From: Neoroseomonas eburnea
Lineage (GTDB): Bacteria > Pseudomonadota > Alphaproteobacteria > Acetobacterales > Acetobacteraceae
Length of the DNA stretch: 64,000 bases
Assembly: GCF_018129005.1 (NCBI RefSeq)
Contig: NZ_JAAEDL010000007.1
Location: forward strand, 124,001-188,000
Direction of reading: 5' to 3'
Part shown: piece after piece, positions 49,001 to 57,244 of the stretch
Layout of the letters: every line of letters begins with the position of its first letter
Numbering within the stretch: the first letter of the stretch is position 1
Notes under the pieces: generated by a model
The model's database searches: none
The model's input: only the letters and a program-made list of their open reading frames with translations
What the model was told of the DNA's origin: nothing
Program-made: the position numbers and the translations under genes

Positions 49001-49696
49001 ATGACGCTGCGATGGATCCTCGGACTAGTCCTGGCCTGCGCTGCGGTGGCCCCGGCCGTGGCGCAGCAACGCTGCCCGAGCCGCCGCAACGTCGATTGCG
49101 CGGGCGCCGAGCGCGCGATCGATGCCGCGATCGCTGCCGACCCCTGGCTTTCGCTGCTCGAGGACGGGCGGCGCCGGCGCGTCGCGGAGCTGCAGCGCCT
49201 GCTGCCGCGGGAGGCCACCGCGGTCCTGACGGAGGAGGACGCCATCCGTCGCCGCGCGCGATCCCGCGAGTTGTTCTTCACCGCGGACGGCGCCATGGAG
49301 GCAGAGGGCGCCTACACGCTGCGGTCCGAGCTCGAATGGTGGCTGATCCGCCTCATCCGGATGCAGGATGATCCGCCGGACGGCGTTGCCGGACACTGGA
49401 CCGGCGCCTTCGCCGAGGCGCGGATCCGCCCGCTCGGCGGCGGCCGGTACCTGGTCACGGCCAATGCCGCCGAACCCTATGCCCTCTCCTGGCTCTGCGA
49501 GTTCGAGGCGGAAGGCGTCATGGACGCCACGGACACGCTGATCGCCGGGGCGGAGGGGGAGCAGATCGCGGTGCGGCGCGAGGGGCCGATGCTGCGCATC
49601 CGATCCATTCCCCGGCCCGGGCGCGCCGGCTTCGACTATTGCGGGGCCATGGGCAGCTTGAGCGGATCGCTGTTCCGGATCGGCGACGCCGAATAG
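49001..49696 (+). CDS. Secreted protein with LprI-like N-terminal motif, function unknown
   Basis: A 231-aa protein with a signal peptide (MTLRWILGLVLACAAVAPAVAQ). The mature N-terminus has two cysteines and a short helix resembling the lysozyme-inhibitor LprI region (VDCAGAERAIDAAIAADPWLSLL), followed by RRVAELQRLLPREATAVL. The C-terminal half is a beta-rich region (HWTGAFAEARIRPLGGGRYLV; SWLCEFEAEGVM) that looks like a small barrel. Four cysteines in all suggest disulfides in the periplasm. I cannot name a function; the LprI resemblance is weak. Confidence 0.65.
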   Translation: MTLRWILGLVLACAAVAPAVAQQRCPSRRNVDCAGAERAIDAAIAADPWLSLLEDGRRRRVAELQRLLPREATAVLTEEDAIRRRARSRELFFTADGAMEAEGAYTLRSELEWWLIRLIRMQDDPPDGVAGHWTGAFAEARIRPLGGGRYLVTANAAEPYALSWLCEFEAEGVMDATDTLIAGAEGEQIAVRREGPMLRIRSIPRPGRAGFDYCGAMGSLSGSLFRIGDAE

Positions 49697-49906
49697 CGGC
49701 ACGAGCGGCCTTGACGGCGTGCCATTCCACCGCGACGAGGGCGGAGAGCCGCTGAAAGCGCCGGGCCTTGATCACCGCCCTGCGGCCCGATGCCGCGCAT
49801 CGGGCCGCGAGTGCGACCGCGCCCAGATCGACAACCGCGCCAGGCGGGCCAGCCTATGGCGCGCAAGCCAGGCGCGCGCCGGCGCATCAGGCACGACACT
49901 TGCTCC

Positions 49907-49929
49907 ACCGGTCGCTGAAGGCGACCGGT
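49907..49929. terminator. Hairpin between convergent genes
   Basis: Perfect arms ACCGGTCGC (49907-49915) and GCGACCGGT (49921-49929) with a 5-base loop sit 5 bases beyond the stop of the minus-strand lipoprotein gene. The plus-strand gene ends 210 bases to the left. Confidence 0.55.
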
Positions 49930-49933
49930 AGGA

Positions 49934-50359
49934 TCAGAACCCGACGCAGGCCGCGCGGTAGAGCGTCAGTACGGATTGCTGGTGGAAGCGCGCCTTCCAC
50001 GCTTCCTCGATCGGCCGGATTCGTGCGCGGGCCTGCTCGGCGGTGGCGCCGGGGAGCACGACGACCAGCGCCTTGCTGCGTTCCTGCGCGATCCTGCCTT
50101 CGCGGTTGCGCCACTGGCCGGCGCCATCGAAGGCGGTCAGGCCATCGGGAAAGGCGGGCGTGACGGTGTCGGCGAGGAAGGCGCGCCATTCGGCCTCGCT
50201 CACCTCCTCCCTGTCCCTCACGTTGCGGCCGAAATAGGCCTCGGCGACGGTCGCGGGTCCGGTGCCGGCAGGGCAGGGCGGCGGCGCGGGTGCGCAGGCG
50301 TTCAGGAGCAGGAGGAGGAAGAAGTGGAGGGGCGCTGCCCCTCCACGCCACCCCGCCAA
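49934..50359 (-). CDS. Small lipoprotein, DUF3574-like, whose start lies in an R2 repeat
   Basis: A 141-aa protein from an apparent TTG start (50359-50357). The leader AGWRGGAAPLHFFLLLLLNAC gives a short charged region, a hydrophobic run and a lipobox ending L-N-A-C, so it is probably lipid-anchored. The mature domain includes AEAYFGRNVRDREEVSEAEWRAFLADTVTPAFPDGLT, DGAGQWRN and ERSKALVVVLPG, which match DUF3574 proteins as I know them. No ATG or GTG in frame lies between the repeat and the hydrophobic core, so the N-terminus must be read from inside R2 copy D. Earlier in-frame starts would run through the whole repeat. Confidence 0.7.
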   Translation of the reverse strand: MAGWRGGAAPLHFFLLLLLNACAPAPPPCPAGTGPATVAEAYFGRNVRDREEVSEAEWRAFLADTVTPAFPDGLTAFDGAGQWRNREGRIAQERSKALVVVLPGATAEQARARIRPIEEAWKARFHQQSVLTLYRAACVGF

Positions 50360-50548
50360 AGGCCGAAGGGCCTTTGGGAACCATGACCTGGCACCGCGCC
50401 GCACGGGCAGGAACGACGTCGGGGGCTGCTCGCCTGCACGGCGCGCGCCGTGCCGATCCGCGGTGGCCATCGTGCCCGGCGCCAGGTGACGGTTTCCAAA
50501 GGCCCTTCGGCCTTTGGCGGGGTGGTTCGGAGGGGCGGCGCCCCTCCG
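50324..50548. repeat. R2 nested hairpin cassette, copy D
   Basis: The clearest mirror-image copy: GTGGAGGGGC/GCCCCTCCAC (50324-50346, loop GCT), CCAAAGGCC/GGCCTTTGG (50356-50377), a centre of about 118 bases, CCAAAGGCC/GGCCTTTGG (50496-50517) and CGGAGGGGC/GCCCCTCCG (50528-50548, loop GGC). The left half is close to the reverse complement of the right half over about 100 bases. Its left 36 bases encode the start of the lipoprotein. Confidence 0.88.
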
Positions 50549-50568
50549 GTACCGCCACCCGCCGCCCT

Positions 50569-50919
50569 TCACGCCGTCGTCGCCAGCAGCACGACGCCGG
50601 CCGAGATCAGCGCGATCGCCGCCATCTTCTGCATCCCGAGCCCTTCCCCGAACACCGCCCAGCCGATCAGGGCGATGACGACGTAGGACGCCGCGGTGCA
50701 GGGCAGTGCCACGCTCATCGGGATCTTCCGCAGCGCCACGATGTAAAGAAGGGCGGCGCCGCCGTAGCAGACCAGCCCGACCATGGTCGGCAGGCGGAAG
50801 AGCTGGTGGATGAAGCCGCCGTCATCCGCCACCGCGCCGGCGGCGCCGGACTTCAGCAGCACCTGGCCGATCAGCGAGGTGCTGATCGCCGCCGCGAGCG
50901 CGATCCAATAGGGGGTCAC
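50569..50919 (-). CDS. Small four-helix transporter, SMR/ArnE-like
   Basis: A 116-aa membrane protein with four hydrophobic helices, the size of EmrE/ArnE/ArnF proteins. Signature parts are WIALAAAISTSLIGQVLLKSG at the N-terminus and IPMSVALPCTAASYVVIALIGW then GEGLGMQKMAAIALISAGV. The conserved helix-1 glutamate of EmrE is not present (I-S-T-S at that level), which argues against drug/proton antiport and for a lipid-linked sugar flippase role. The start overlaps the stop of the glycosyltransferase gene (ATGA, 50919-50916), which supports that. Confidence 0.82.
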   Translation of the reverse strand: MTPYWIALAAAISTSLIGQVLLKSGAAGAVADDGGFIHQLFRLPTMVGLVCYGGAALLYIVALRKIPMSVALPCTAASYVVIALIGWAVFGEGLGMQKMAAIALISAGVVLLATTA

Positions 50920-51899
50920 GAGGCCGCATCCTTCGCCGCGATCACCTGCCGCACCACGCCCTGCGGCTTGCCGTTGGCCGACATGAAGGCGCGTCCGACA
51001 TATTCGCCGAGCACCCCGAGGATGAGGAACTGCACGCCCGCGATCAGCAGCGTCACCGTCATCAGCGATGCCCAGCCGGAGGGTGTCTCGCCCATCAGCC
51101 CCTCGATGATCACCCAGCTCGCCGCGACCAGGCCGAGGAAGCCCATCGCCACGCCCGCGAAGACCGCGAGCCGCAGCGGCAGCACCGAGAAGTTCGTCGC
51201 GAGGTTCATCCAGAGCCGGATCAACCGGCGCATCGTGTAGTTGGACCGCCCCTCGACACGGGCGAAGTGCTTAACCTCGATGCTGTCCAGCCGCTGCGTC
51301 ACCTGCATCAGCAGACCGTCCACATAGGGGTAGGGGCCGCGGTAGCGGACGACCTCGGCCACCGCCAGCGCCGACATGCAGCGGAAGGAGGAGAGATAGA
51401 GACCCTTCGGCTTGTCCATGAGCTGGTCCGCCACCCAGTTGGCGAAGCGGGAGCCGAGGTTGCGCCACCCCTCGTGCTCCTTCACCGCATAGCGGGTGTA
51501 GACCACGTCGAAGCCGCCGAGCCGGGCGTGGTCATACAGCTTGATGACCTCCTCCGGCGGGTTCTGCAGGTCGTCGTCCATGGTGATGACATAGGCGCCG
51601 CGGGCATGCCGCAGCCCCGTCATGACCGCGTTGTGCTCGCCGAAGTTGCGCGCGTGCTCGATATAGGTGAGCGGCACGGTGGCGGTGCGGGCGAGCTCCC
51701 GGCAGACATCGCCGGAATTGTCCGGGCTGCCGTCGTTGACCAGCACGATCTCGAGGCCGCCCTCGGGCTTCAGCTTCGAGAGTTCGGCGACCAGCGTGCC
51801 GACGGTGGCCGCGCCGCGATAGACCGGCACGACGATGGACAGGCCGACCGGGTGCCTGGCCCCGGCCGTGGTGGTGGGCATGGAAAGGCTCTCCGACAT
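50916..51899 (-). CDS. GT2 glycosyltransferase, polyprenyl-phosphate (ArnC/GtrB/DPM-like)
   Basis: A 327-aa GT-A enzyme that probably joins a nucleotide-sugar to undecaprenyl phosphate. LSIVVPVYRGAATVGTLV starts the domain; EIVLVNDGSPDNSGDVC, MTGLRHARGAYVITMDDDLQNPPEE (with the D-x-D metal site) and SSFRCM are typical. Two C-terminal hydrophobic helices (near LPLRLAVFAGVAMGFLGLVAA and LLIAGVQFLILGVLGEYVGR) anchor it, as in ArnC and GtrB. It is coupled to a methyltransferase gene before it (TGATG) and the small transporter gene after it. Confidence 0.9.
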   Translation of the reverse strand: MSESLSMPTTTAGARHPVGLSIVVPVYRGAATVGTLVAELSKLKPEGGLEIVLVNDGSPDNSGDVCRELARTATVPLTYIEHARNFGEHNAVMTGLRHARGAYVITMDDDLQNPPEEVIKLYDHARLGGFDVVYTRYAVKEHEGWRNLGSRFANWVADQLMDKPKGLYLSSFRCMSALAVAEVVRYRGPYPYVDGLLMQVTQRLDSIEVKHFARVEGRSNYTMRRLIRLWMNLATNFSVLPLRLAVFAGVAMGFLGLVAASWVIIEGLMGETPSGWASLMTVTLLIAGVQFLILGVLGEYVGRAFMSANGKPQGVVRQVIAAKDAAS

Positions 51900-52705
51900 C
51901 AGGGCCGCGTCGCGACCAGCAGGATCGATCCCCCGGCAGGATAGCGCAGGCCGATCCGGCCGAGCGCCCGCTCCGCCGCCGTCACGCCGTGCAGCGTCGC
52001 GTCGAGCCAGGGGGGGAAGGGGCGGACGTCGCTGCTGTCATGCGCCGCGTCGGCGCGCAGGACCTTGCGCTCCAGGATCATCAGCGGAAGCAGCAGCGCA
52101 TTCCAGTAGCGCGCCTCGACGGCGGCGAAACCCGCCGAGTCCAGCATCGCGCGGGCGTCGGTGGCGGTGTACCGCCTTGCGTTGTGGACACGTTCGTCAT
52201 GCGCTGAATGCATCCATGCATAGGCGGGGAGGTTCAGCAGCAGCGTCCCGCCCGGCACCAGCACGCGGCGGAACTCGGCGAGCGCCGCCGCCGGATCGAC
52301 GGCGCGATGGCACAACACGTCGCAGGAGGTGACCGCCGCGAAGGCGCCGTCGGCGAAGGGCAGGCGGTTGGCATCGCCCGCCACCGCCACGGCGCCGGAC
52401 TTCGCAGCCGCCCGGAATGCCGCAGCCGGCTTGAAGTCCAGCCCGATGAGAGGGCGCCCGAGCGTGGCGAGCCGGCGCAGCAGCCCCCCCGTGCCGCAGC
52501 CGGCATCGAGCACCGCCCCGGCCGGGCCGGGCCGGCGGGCGAGCGCATCCAGCACGCGGGCATGGAGGGCGCGGTACCACCACATGCGCTCCTCCGCCGC
52601 ATCCATCAGGTCGTATTCGGCGGGTTCCACACTCTGTTCCTGGCATCCCAGAAAGGCCGGAACAAGGCAGGAAGGTGCCACAACGGGACGGTATTCAGGT
52701 TGCAT
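51899..52705 (-). CDS. Class I SAM-dependent methyltransferase
   Basis: A 268-aa soluble enzyme. Motif I is AVLDAGCGTGGLLRRLA, motif II LIGLDFKPAAAFRA, then GDANRLPFADGAFAAVTSCDVL and RVLVPGGTLLLNLPAYAWM in the order of Methyltransf_11 enzymes. The N-terminal EYDLMDAAEERMWWYRALH is found in such enzymes near glycan loci. ATG 52705 is used; longer in-frame readings lack support. It heads a three-gene operon with a GT2 enzyme and a four-helix transporter, so the target may be a lipid-linked sugar or its precursor (inference). Confidence 0.85.
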   Translation of the reverse strand: MQPEYRPVVAPSCLVPAFLGCQEQSVEPAEYDLMDAAEERMWWYRALHARVLDALARRPGPAGAVLDAGCGTGGLLRRLATLGRPLIGLDFKPAAAFRAAAKSGAVAVAGDANRLPFADGAFAAVTSCDVLCHRAVDPAAALAEFRRVLVPGGTLLLNLPAYAWMHSAHDERVHNARRYTATDARAMLDSAGFAAVEARYWNALLLPLMILERKVLRADAAHDSSDVRPFPPWLDATLHGVTAAERALGRIGLRYPAGGSILLVATRP

Positions 52706-52745
52706 CACGTCCGCCTGGGACTCTAAGGAGTGTCCAGCCCCACCA

Positions 52746-54353
52746 ATGACGCCGTCCCCGCACCAGACCGAGTCCAGCCGGCCTGCCACCTTCCGGACGG
52801 CCGGGCGCTCCGTGGCTTCCCGCCGCGCGGCGGATCGGCGCGACCGCGTGCTGCGGAGGGCCGCCTTTACCCCGGCCGCCTTCTTCCTGGCGATGATCCT
52901 GCTGCCGCCGCTCAACCACGACGTGGCGGCGGTGCTCGACTTCTCCCGCCGCTGGCTGGCGGGGGAGCGGCTCTATGTCGACCTGGTCGACGTCAATCCG
53001 CCGCTGATCTTCATCCTGAACCTGCTGCCGGCGGCGATGGCGCGCTGGACCAGCCTGACGCCGGCGCAGGCGATCGTGCTCTGCCTGCTCGGCGTCGCCG
53101 CCCTGCTCTGGCTGATGACGGAGGCGTTGCGCCGCGGCCGCGCCGAAGGCCCGGTGGAGGCCGCGACACTCACCGCCTGCGTGCCGCTGCTGCTGCTGGT
53201 GGCCGGATCGGATTTCGGGCAGCGGGAAGTGCTGATGGCGATGGCCGCCATCCCGTACTGCCTGCTGGCCGCCCGCCGCATCGAGGGGCCGGCGGTCGAA
53301 CGGGGCCCGGCGCTGTCGGTCGCCTTCGTCGCGGCGCTCGGCTTCGCGCTGAAGCCGCATTTCCTGGCGGTGCCGGCGCTGGTGGAAGGGCTCGTGCTGC
53401 TGCGCCGTGGCCCGGCGCGGGCGCTGCGCGATCCGGTGCCCTGGCTGATGCTGGCTGTCTGGCTGCTCTACCTGGCCTCCATCCCGGTCTTCTTCCCGGC
53501 CTATTTCCGCGAGGTCGTACCGCTTGCCTGGGCGGTCTATCCCGGCATCCACGGGCCCGGCCCGTGGCGCGTGCTGCTGACCGATGTCATGGGCGCGGCC
53601 GAACTGCTGCTGATGGTCGCGGTGCCGCTGGCGCTGCGGCGGGAGGCGGGCGCCTTCGGCCAGGCGCTGGCGATGGCGGCGCTCGGCGCCTTCCTGGCCG
53701 CCTGGGTGCAGCACAAGGGCTGGACCTACCATGTGCTGCCGATCAGCATCCTCGCCTGCGCCGCGCTCGCCGTGACCGCGGCGCGCCGGGCCGACCACGG
53801 CCTGCCGGCCGCCTCCGCCCGCGCCGCCGCGCCCGTGCTCGCCGCCGTCGCCGCCTTCGGCATCCTGCTCTATCAGGTCCGTGGCGGGGAGACGCCCTGG
53901 CGCCAGGCCGCCTTCCACGCCGAGACCGCCGGCCGCCTGACCGAATGGCTGCGGCGGGAGGCCTTCGGCGGGGACGTGCTGGTGCTGAGCCCGGACATCT
54001 TCCCGGTCTATCCGGCGCTCACCTACGCCCATGCCCGCCAGACGCTGCACACCATGAGCATCTGGCCGCTGCAGGGCGCGTATCGCGACTGCCCGGCCGG
54101 CGCCGCGCCGTATCGCGAGCCGCACGCCATGGGACGGGTCGAGCATGCGCTCTATCAGGCCGTCGCCGAGGATTTCGCCACCCATCCGCCCATCGCCATG
54201 ATGGTGGCGCGGCATGCCAACATGCCGGCCTGCGGGGGGCGCTTCGACCTGCTCGAGTATTTTGCCAGCCATCCGCTCTTCGCCGAGACGCTGGAAGGCT
54301 ATCGGCCGGCCGGCGAGATCGATGGCTACCGCCTCTTCCTCCGGACCTGGTGA
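52746..54353 (+). CDS. Multi-pass glycosyltransferase-like membrane protein (ArnT/GT39-type)
   Basis: A 535-aa membrane protein with about ten hydrophobic segments. The first periplasmic loop after helix 1 reads PPLNHDVAAVLDFSRRWLAGERLYVDLVDVNPPLI. The R/W-L-x-G-x-x-L-Y-x-D-x-x-x-x-N-P-P pattern, with acidic residues for metal or catalysis, is that of GT-C glycosyltransferases using polyprenyl-phosphate sugars. The C-terminal periplasmic domain follows. It is divergent from the methyltransferase operon by 40 bases, so the two sides probably share a promoter region and form one sugar-transfer module. The ATG 52746 start has no strong Shine-Dalgarno sequence; AAGGAG lies about 15 bases away. 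Confidence 0.8.
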   Translation: MTPSPHQTESSRPATFRTAGRSVASRRAADRRDRVLRRAAFTPAAFFLAMILLPPLNHDVAAVLDFSRRWLAGERLYVDLVDVNPPLIFILNLLPAAMARWTSLTPAQAIVLCLLGVAALLWLMTEALRRGRAEGPVEAATLTACVPLLLLVAGSDFGQREVLMAMAAIPYCLLAARRIEGPAVERGPALSVAFVAALGFALKPHFLAVPALVEGLVLLRRGPARALRDPVPWLMLAVWLLYLASIPVFFPAYFREVVPLAWAVYPGIHGPGPWRVLLTDVMGAAELLLMVAVPLALRREAGAFGQALAMAALGAFLAAWVQHKGWTYHVLPISILACAALAVTAARRADHGLPAASARAAAPVLAAVAAFGILLYQVRGGETPWRQAAFHAETAGRLTEWLRREAFGGDVLVLSPDIFPVYPALTYAHARQTLHTMSIWPLQGAYRDCPAGAAPYREPHAMGRVEHALYQAVAEDFATHPPIAMMVARHANMPACGGRFDLLEYFASHPLFAETLEGYRPAGEIDGYRLFLRTW

Positions 54354-54374
54354 TGCGCAGACGAGACAATCCGC

Positions 54375-55310
54375 GTGGCTGACGGAACACGCGTGACGTC
54401 CGCCGCCAGGCTTGCGACGCCGACAGGTGCGGAGGCCATCCGGGGGATCTTCCTCATCCTCGCCGCCTATGTGGTCATCACCGGGGCGGACGTGGCGGTG
54501 AAATGGGCGCTGCCGGAGGTGGGCGTCGCCGTCTCCATGATCTCGCGCGGCGTCATAGGCTCGGCAGCGGTGCTGGTGCTGACCCGCGGGCGCGGCATCG
54601 CCGCCGGCAACAAGCTGCTGCTGACGGCACGCGGGGTGCTCCACTGCGCTGTCTCCGCGACCTGGTACTGGGCCTGGGTGAGCGGCATGGCGCTGGTCGA
54701 TTCCTACGCCATCGCCGCCGCCGCGCCGCTCGCGATGACGCTGCTGGCGATCCCGATCCTGGGGGAGAAGGTGGGCTGGCGGCGCTGGAGCTCCACCCTG
54801 CTCGGCTTCGCGGGCGTGCTGGTGATGCTGCAGCCGCAGGGCGATCTCTGGCGTTTCGAGACGCCCTTCCTGCTTGTCGCCGTCCTCGCCATGGCGGTGA
54901 CGCGGATCTGGACGCGGGTGCTCTCGGTCACCGACGGGCCGGCGGCGATCGCCTTCTGGCTGATGGCGGCGCATATCCCGATGGGCCTGCTGCTGCTGCC
55001 GGCCTTTCCGCCGCCGGCGACGATGCCGGGGCCCGGGGTGCTCGCCGCCCTGGCCTTCTTCGGGATCGCCAACGCCATCGCGCACATGCTCTTCGCCCGC
55101 GCCTTCGCGCTCGCCTCGGTATCCGCGCTCGCGCCCTACGAATATTCGCCGCTGCTGCTCGGCGGCGTGCTGGGCTTCCTGATCTGGGCCGAGGTGCCGG
55201 CCTGGACGACCATCGGCGGCGCCGCGATCGTGATCATCGCCGGGCTCTACAATCTCCACCGTGAACAGCTCCGCCGGGCGGCCGAACGGCGCGACATAGC
55301 GGGGATCTGA
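54375..55310 (+). CDS. EamA/DMT-family transporter, first of a tandem pair
   Basis: A 311-aa permease with ten hydrophobic helices in two EamA repeats. The end of each repeat is typical: APLAMTLLAIPILGEKVGWRRW and YEYSPLLLGGVLGFLIWAEVP. DMT permeases export metabolites, amino acids or drugs; the substrate is unknown. GTG 54375 is the apparent start, 21 bases after the glycosyltransferase stop. The next gene's ATG shares its last A with this gene's stop (TGATG). Confidence 0.87.
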   Translation: MADGTRVTSAARLATPTGAEAIRGIFLILAAYVVITGADVAVKWALPEVGVAVSMISRGVIGSAAVLVLTRGRGIAAGNKLLLTARGVLHCAVSATWYWAWVSGMALVDSYAIAAAAPLAMTLLAIPILGEKVGWRRWSSTLLGFAGVLVMLQPQGDLWRFETPFLLVAVLAMAVTRIWTRVLSVTDGPAAIAFWLMAAHIPMGLLLLPAFPPPATMPGPGVLAALAFFGIANAIAHMLFARAFALASVSALAPYEYSPLLLGGVLGFLIWAEVPAWTTIGGAAIVIIAGLYNLHREQLRRAAERRDIAGI

Positions 55311-56218
55311 TGCCGCTCCGCCACGACATGAGGCGCGGCGCCCTGCTGATGCTCGGGGCCACCGCGCTGTTCACCGTCATGTCGGCGATCATCAAGGGCG
55401 TGAGCTCGAACGTCCATTTCATCGAGATCATGTTCTTCCGCTCGGCCTTCTCCCTGCCGGTGATGATCGCCATCGCGGCGCGCGGTCGGGACTGGGGGCT
55501 GCTGCGGACGAAGCGCCTGCCCGGCCATGTCGTGCGCGCCGTCACCGGCACGCTGGCGCAGGGCTGTTCCTTCTATGCCCTGACCGTGCTGCCGCTCGCC
55601 GAGCAGACGGCGCTGACCTACAGCACGCCATTGTTCGTGACCCTGCTGTCGATCCCCTTCCTGGGGGAGAAGGTCGGCATCCACCGCTGGTCCGCCGTGC
55701 TGCTCGGCTTCGGCGGCATCATGGTGATCGCGCTGGGGGAGGGCGCCTTCCAGGGCGGCGGCATGCCGGACCGGGTGATCGCCGTCGGCATGGCGGTCGC
55801 GGTGGCGCAGGGGGTATGGTCCGCCATGACGACGCTGCTGGTGCGCAGCCTCTCGGCGACCGAATCCTCGGCGACCATCGTGCTGTGGCAGTCGCTGCTG
55901 ATGACCGCCTTCACCCTGGTGGCGCTGCCCTTCGTGTGGACGACGCCGTCCCTCCTCGAATTCGGGCTGCTGCTGCTGGTCGGGCTGGTGGGTGGCGTCG
56001 CGCAGGTGATGCTGACGGAGGCCTACGCTTCCGCGCAGGTTTCGGCGCTCGGGCCCTACTCCTATACCTCCATCCTGTGGTCGGTGCTGATCGGCTGGGT
56101 GATCTTCGCCGATGCGCCGGGATGGAGCACTCTCGTCGGCGCCGTGCTGATCGTCGCCTCCGGGCTCTACATCCTGCACCGGGAAATGAAGCGCGCGGCG
56201 ATGCGGAGGAAACAGTGA
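55310..56218 (+). CDS. EamA/DMT-family transporter, second of a tandem pair
   Basis: A 302-aa relative of the preceding permease, with the same ten-helix plan: STPLFVTLLSIPFLGEKVGIHRW and YSYTSILWSVLIGWVIFADAP end its repeats. Sequence similarity between the pair suggests a local duplication, or a heteromeric transporter. GSS and ERA-like polar turns face the pore. It is coupled to the metallo-hydrolase gene: the stop TGA overlaps GTG 56215 (GTGA). Confidence 0.88.
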   Translation: MPLRHDMRRGALLMLGATALFTVMSAIIKGVSSNVHFIEIMFFRSAFSLPVMIAIAARGRDWGLLRTKRLPGHVVRAVTGTLAQGCSFYALTVLPLAEQTALTYSTPLFVTLLSIPFLGEKVGIHRWSAVLLGFGGIMVIALGEGAFQGGGMPDRVIAVGMAVAVAQGVWSAMTTLLVRSLSATESSATIVLWQSLLMTAFTLVALPFVWTTPSLLEFGLLLLVGLVGGVAQVMLTEAYASAQVSALGPYSYTSILWSVLIGWVIFADAPGWSTLVGAVLIVASGLYILHREMKRAAMRRKQ

Positions 56219-57102
56219 GCATTCCCTTCCTGAAGGACGACCCCCTGCCGCCAGGGGAGGTGCAGGCGGTCGCGCCGGGTATCCGGCGCATCCTGTGCGG
56301 CAATCCGGGCCCCTTCACCTATCGCGGCACCAACACCTGGATCATCGGGCATGGATCGGATGTCGCCGTGCTCGACCCCGGGCCGCAGGACGCAGCGCAT
56401 CTCGCCGCCATCCTGCGCGCGACGGAGGGCGAGCGGATCACGCGCATCCTCGTCTCCCATACCCATCGCGACCATTCGCCGGGCGTCGCCGCGCTGCAGG
56501 CGGCGACCGGCGCGGCGTCGCTCGGCTTCGGCCCGCACCTCACGCCGCCCGACCAGGGCGGCGAGGGCGGCGACCACGATTTCCGCCCGCAGGTGATGCT
56601 GCCCGACGGCGCGGCGCTGGAGACCGACGACTGGCGCCTGACGGCGCTGCACACGCCGGGGCATTGCGCGAACCATCTCTGCTTCGCGCTGGAGAGCGAC
56701 GGCACCAGGGGCGTGCTGTTCAGCGCCGACCATGTGATGTCCTGGTCGACCAGCGTCGTCAGCCCGCCGGACGGGGACATGGCGGCCTATATGCGCTCGC
56801 TGGCGCGGCTCGCGGCGCGCGACGACCGGATCTATCTGCCGGGGCACGGGCCGCCATTGCCCGAACCCGCGCCCTTCGTCGCGGCGCTGACGGCGCATCG
56901 CCTGGAGCGGGAGGCGATGGTGCTGGACGCGCTGCGCGCGGCGCGCCGCGCGACGGCGCGGGAACTCGTGCCGCCGGTCTATGGACCCCGGCTGGACGAC
57001 CGGTTGGTGCCGGCGGCGGCGCGCAGCCTGCTCGCGCACCTCATCAAGCTGGCGGAGGAAGGGGCGGCGTCGCGCGATGGGGAGCAGTGGGAAGCGCGTT
57101 AG
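56215..57102 (+). CDS. MBL-fold metallo-hydrolase with LACTB2-like C-domain
   Basis: A 295-aa metallo-beta-lactamase-fold hydrolase. Zinc ligands are in SHTHRDHSPG (H-x-H-x-D-H), HTPGHCANHLC, FSADHVM and YLPGHGP. The extra C-terminal helices (LEREAMVLDALRAARRATARELVPPVYG) resemble the winged helix of LACTB2-type RNA/thioesterase hydrolases rather than true lactamases. GGAGGA precedes GTG 56215. The reaction is unknown; a metabolite thioester or nucleic acid is more likely than an antibiotic. It ends at a hairpin shared with the convergent GNAT gene. Confidence 0.87.
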   Translation: MSIPFLKDDPLPPGEVQAVAPGIRRILCGNPGPFTYRGTNTWIIGHGSDVAVLDPGPQDAAHLAAILRATEGERITRILVSHTHRDHSPGVAALQAATGAASLGFGPHLTPPDQGGEGGDHDFRPQVMLPDGAALETDDWRLTALHTPGHCANHLCFALESDGTRGVLFSADHVMSWSTSVVSPPDGDMAAYMRSLARLAARDDRIYLPGHGPPLPEPAPFVAALTAHRLEREAMVLDALRAARRATARELVPPVYGPRLDDRLVPAAARSLLAHLIKLAEEGAASRDGEQWEAR

Positions 57103-57210
57103 GGAAGGTCGGGGCAGGGTGAACCTCCCCCCATCCCCCTCCCTTCCTTGTCTCTTGGGAACTGACATCGGCGGTCAGTCCCCAAGTGCCAAAGAAGGTT
57201 GAGGGGGGTA

Positions 57211-57238
57211 CGGGGGGAGAAGTTCCCTTCTCCCCCCG
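57211..57238. terminator. Strong hairpin between convergent genes
   Basis: Perfect 12-bp arms CGGGGGGAGAAG (57211-57222) and CTTCTCCCCCCG (57227-57238) with a TTCC loop stand between the stop of the metallo-hydrolase (plus) and the stop of the GNAT gene (minus). The symmetry suits a bidirectional terminator. No T-run is seen, as is common in this genome. Confidence 0.7.
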
Positions 57239-57244
57239 CCTTCG

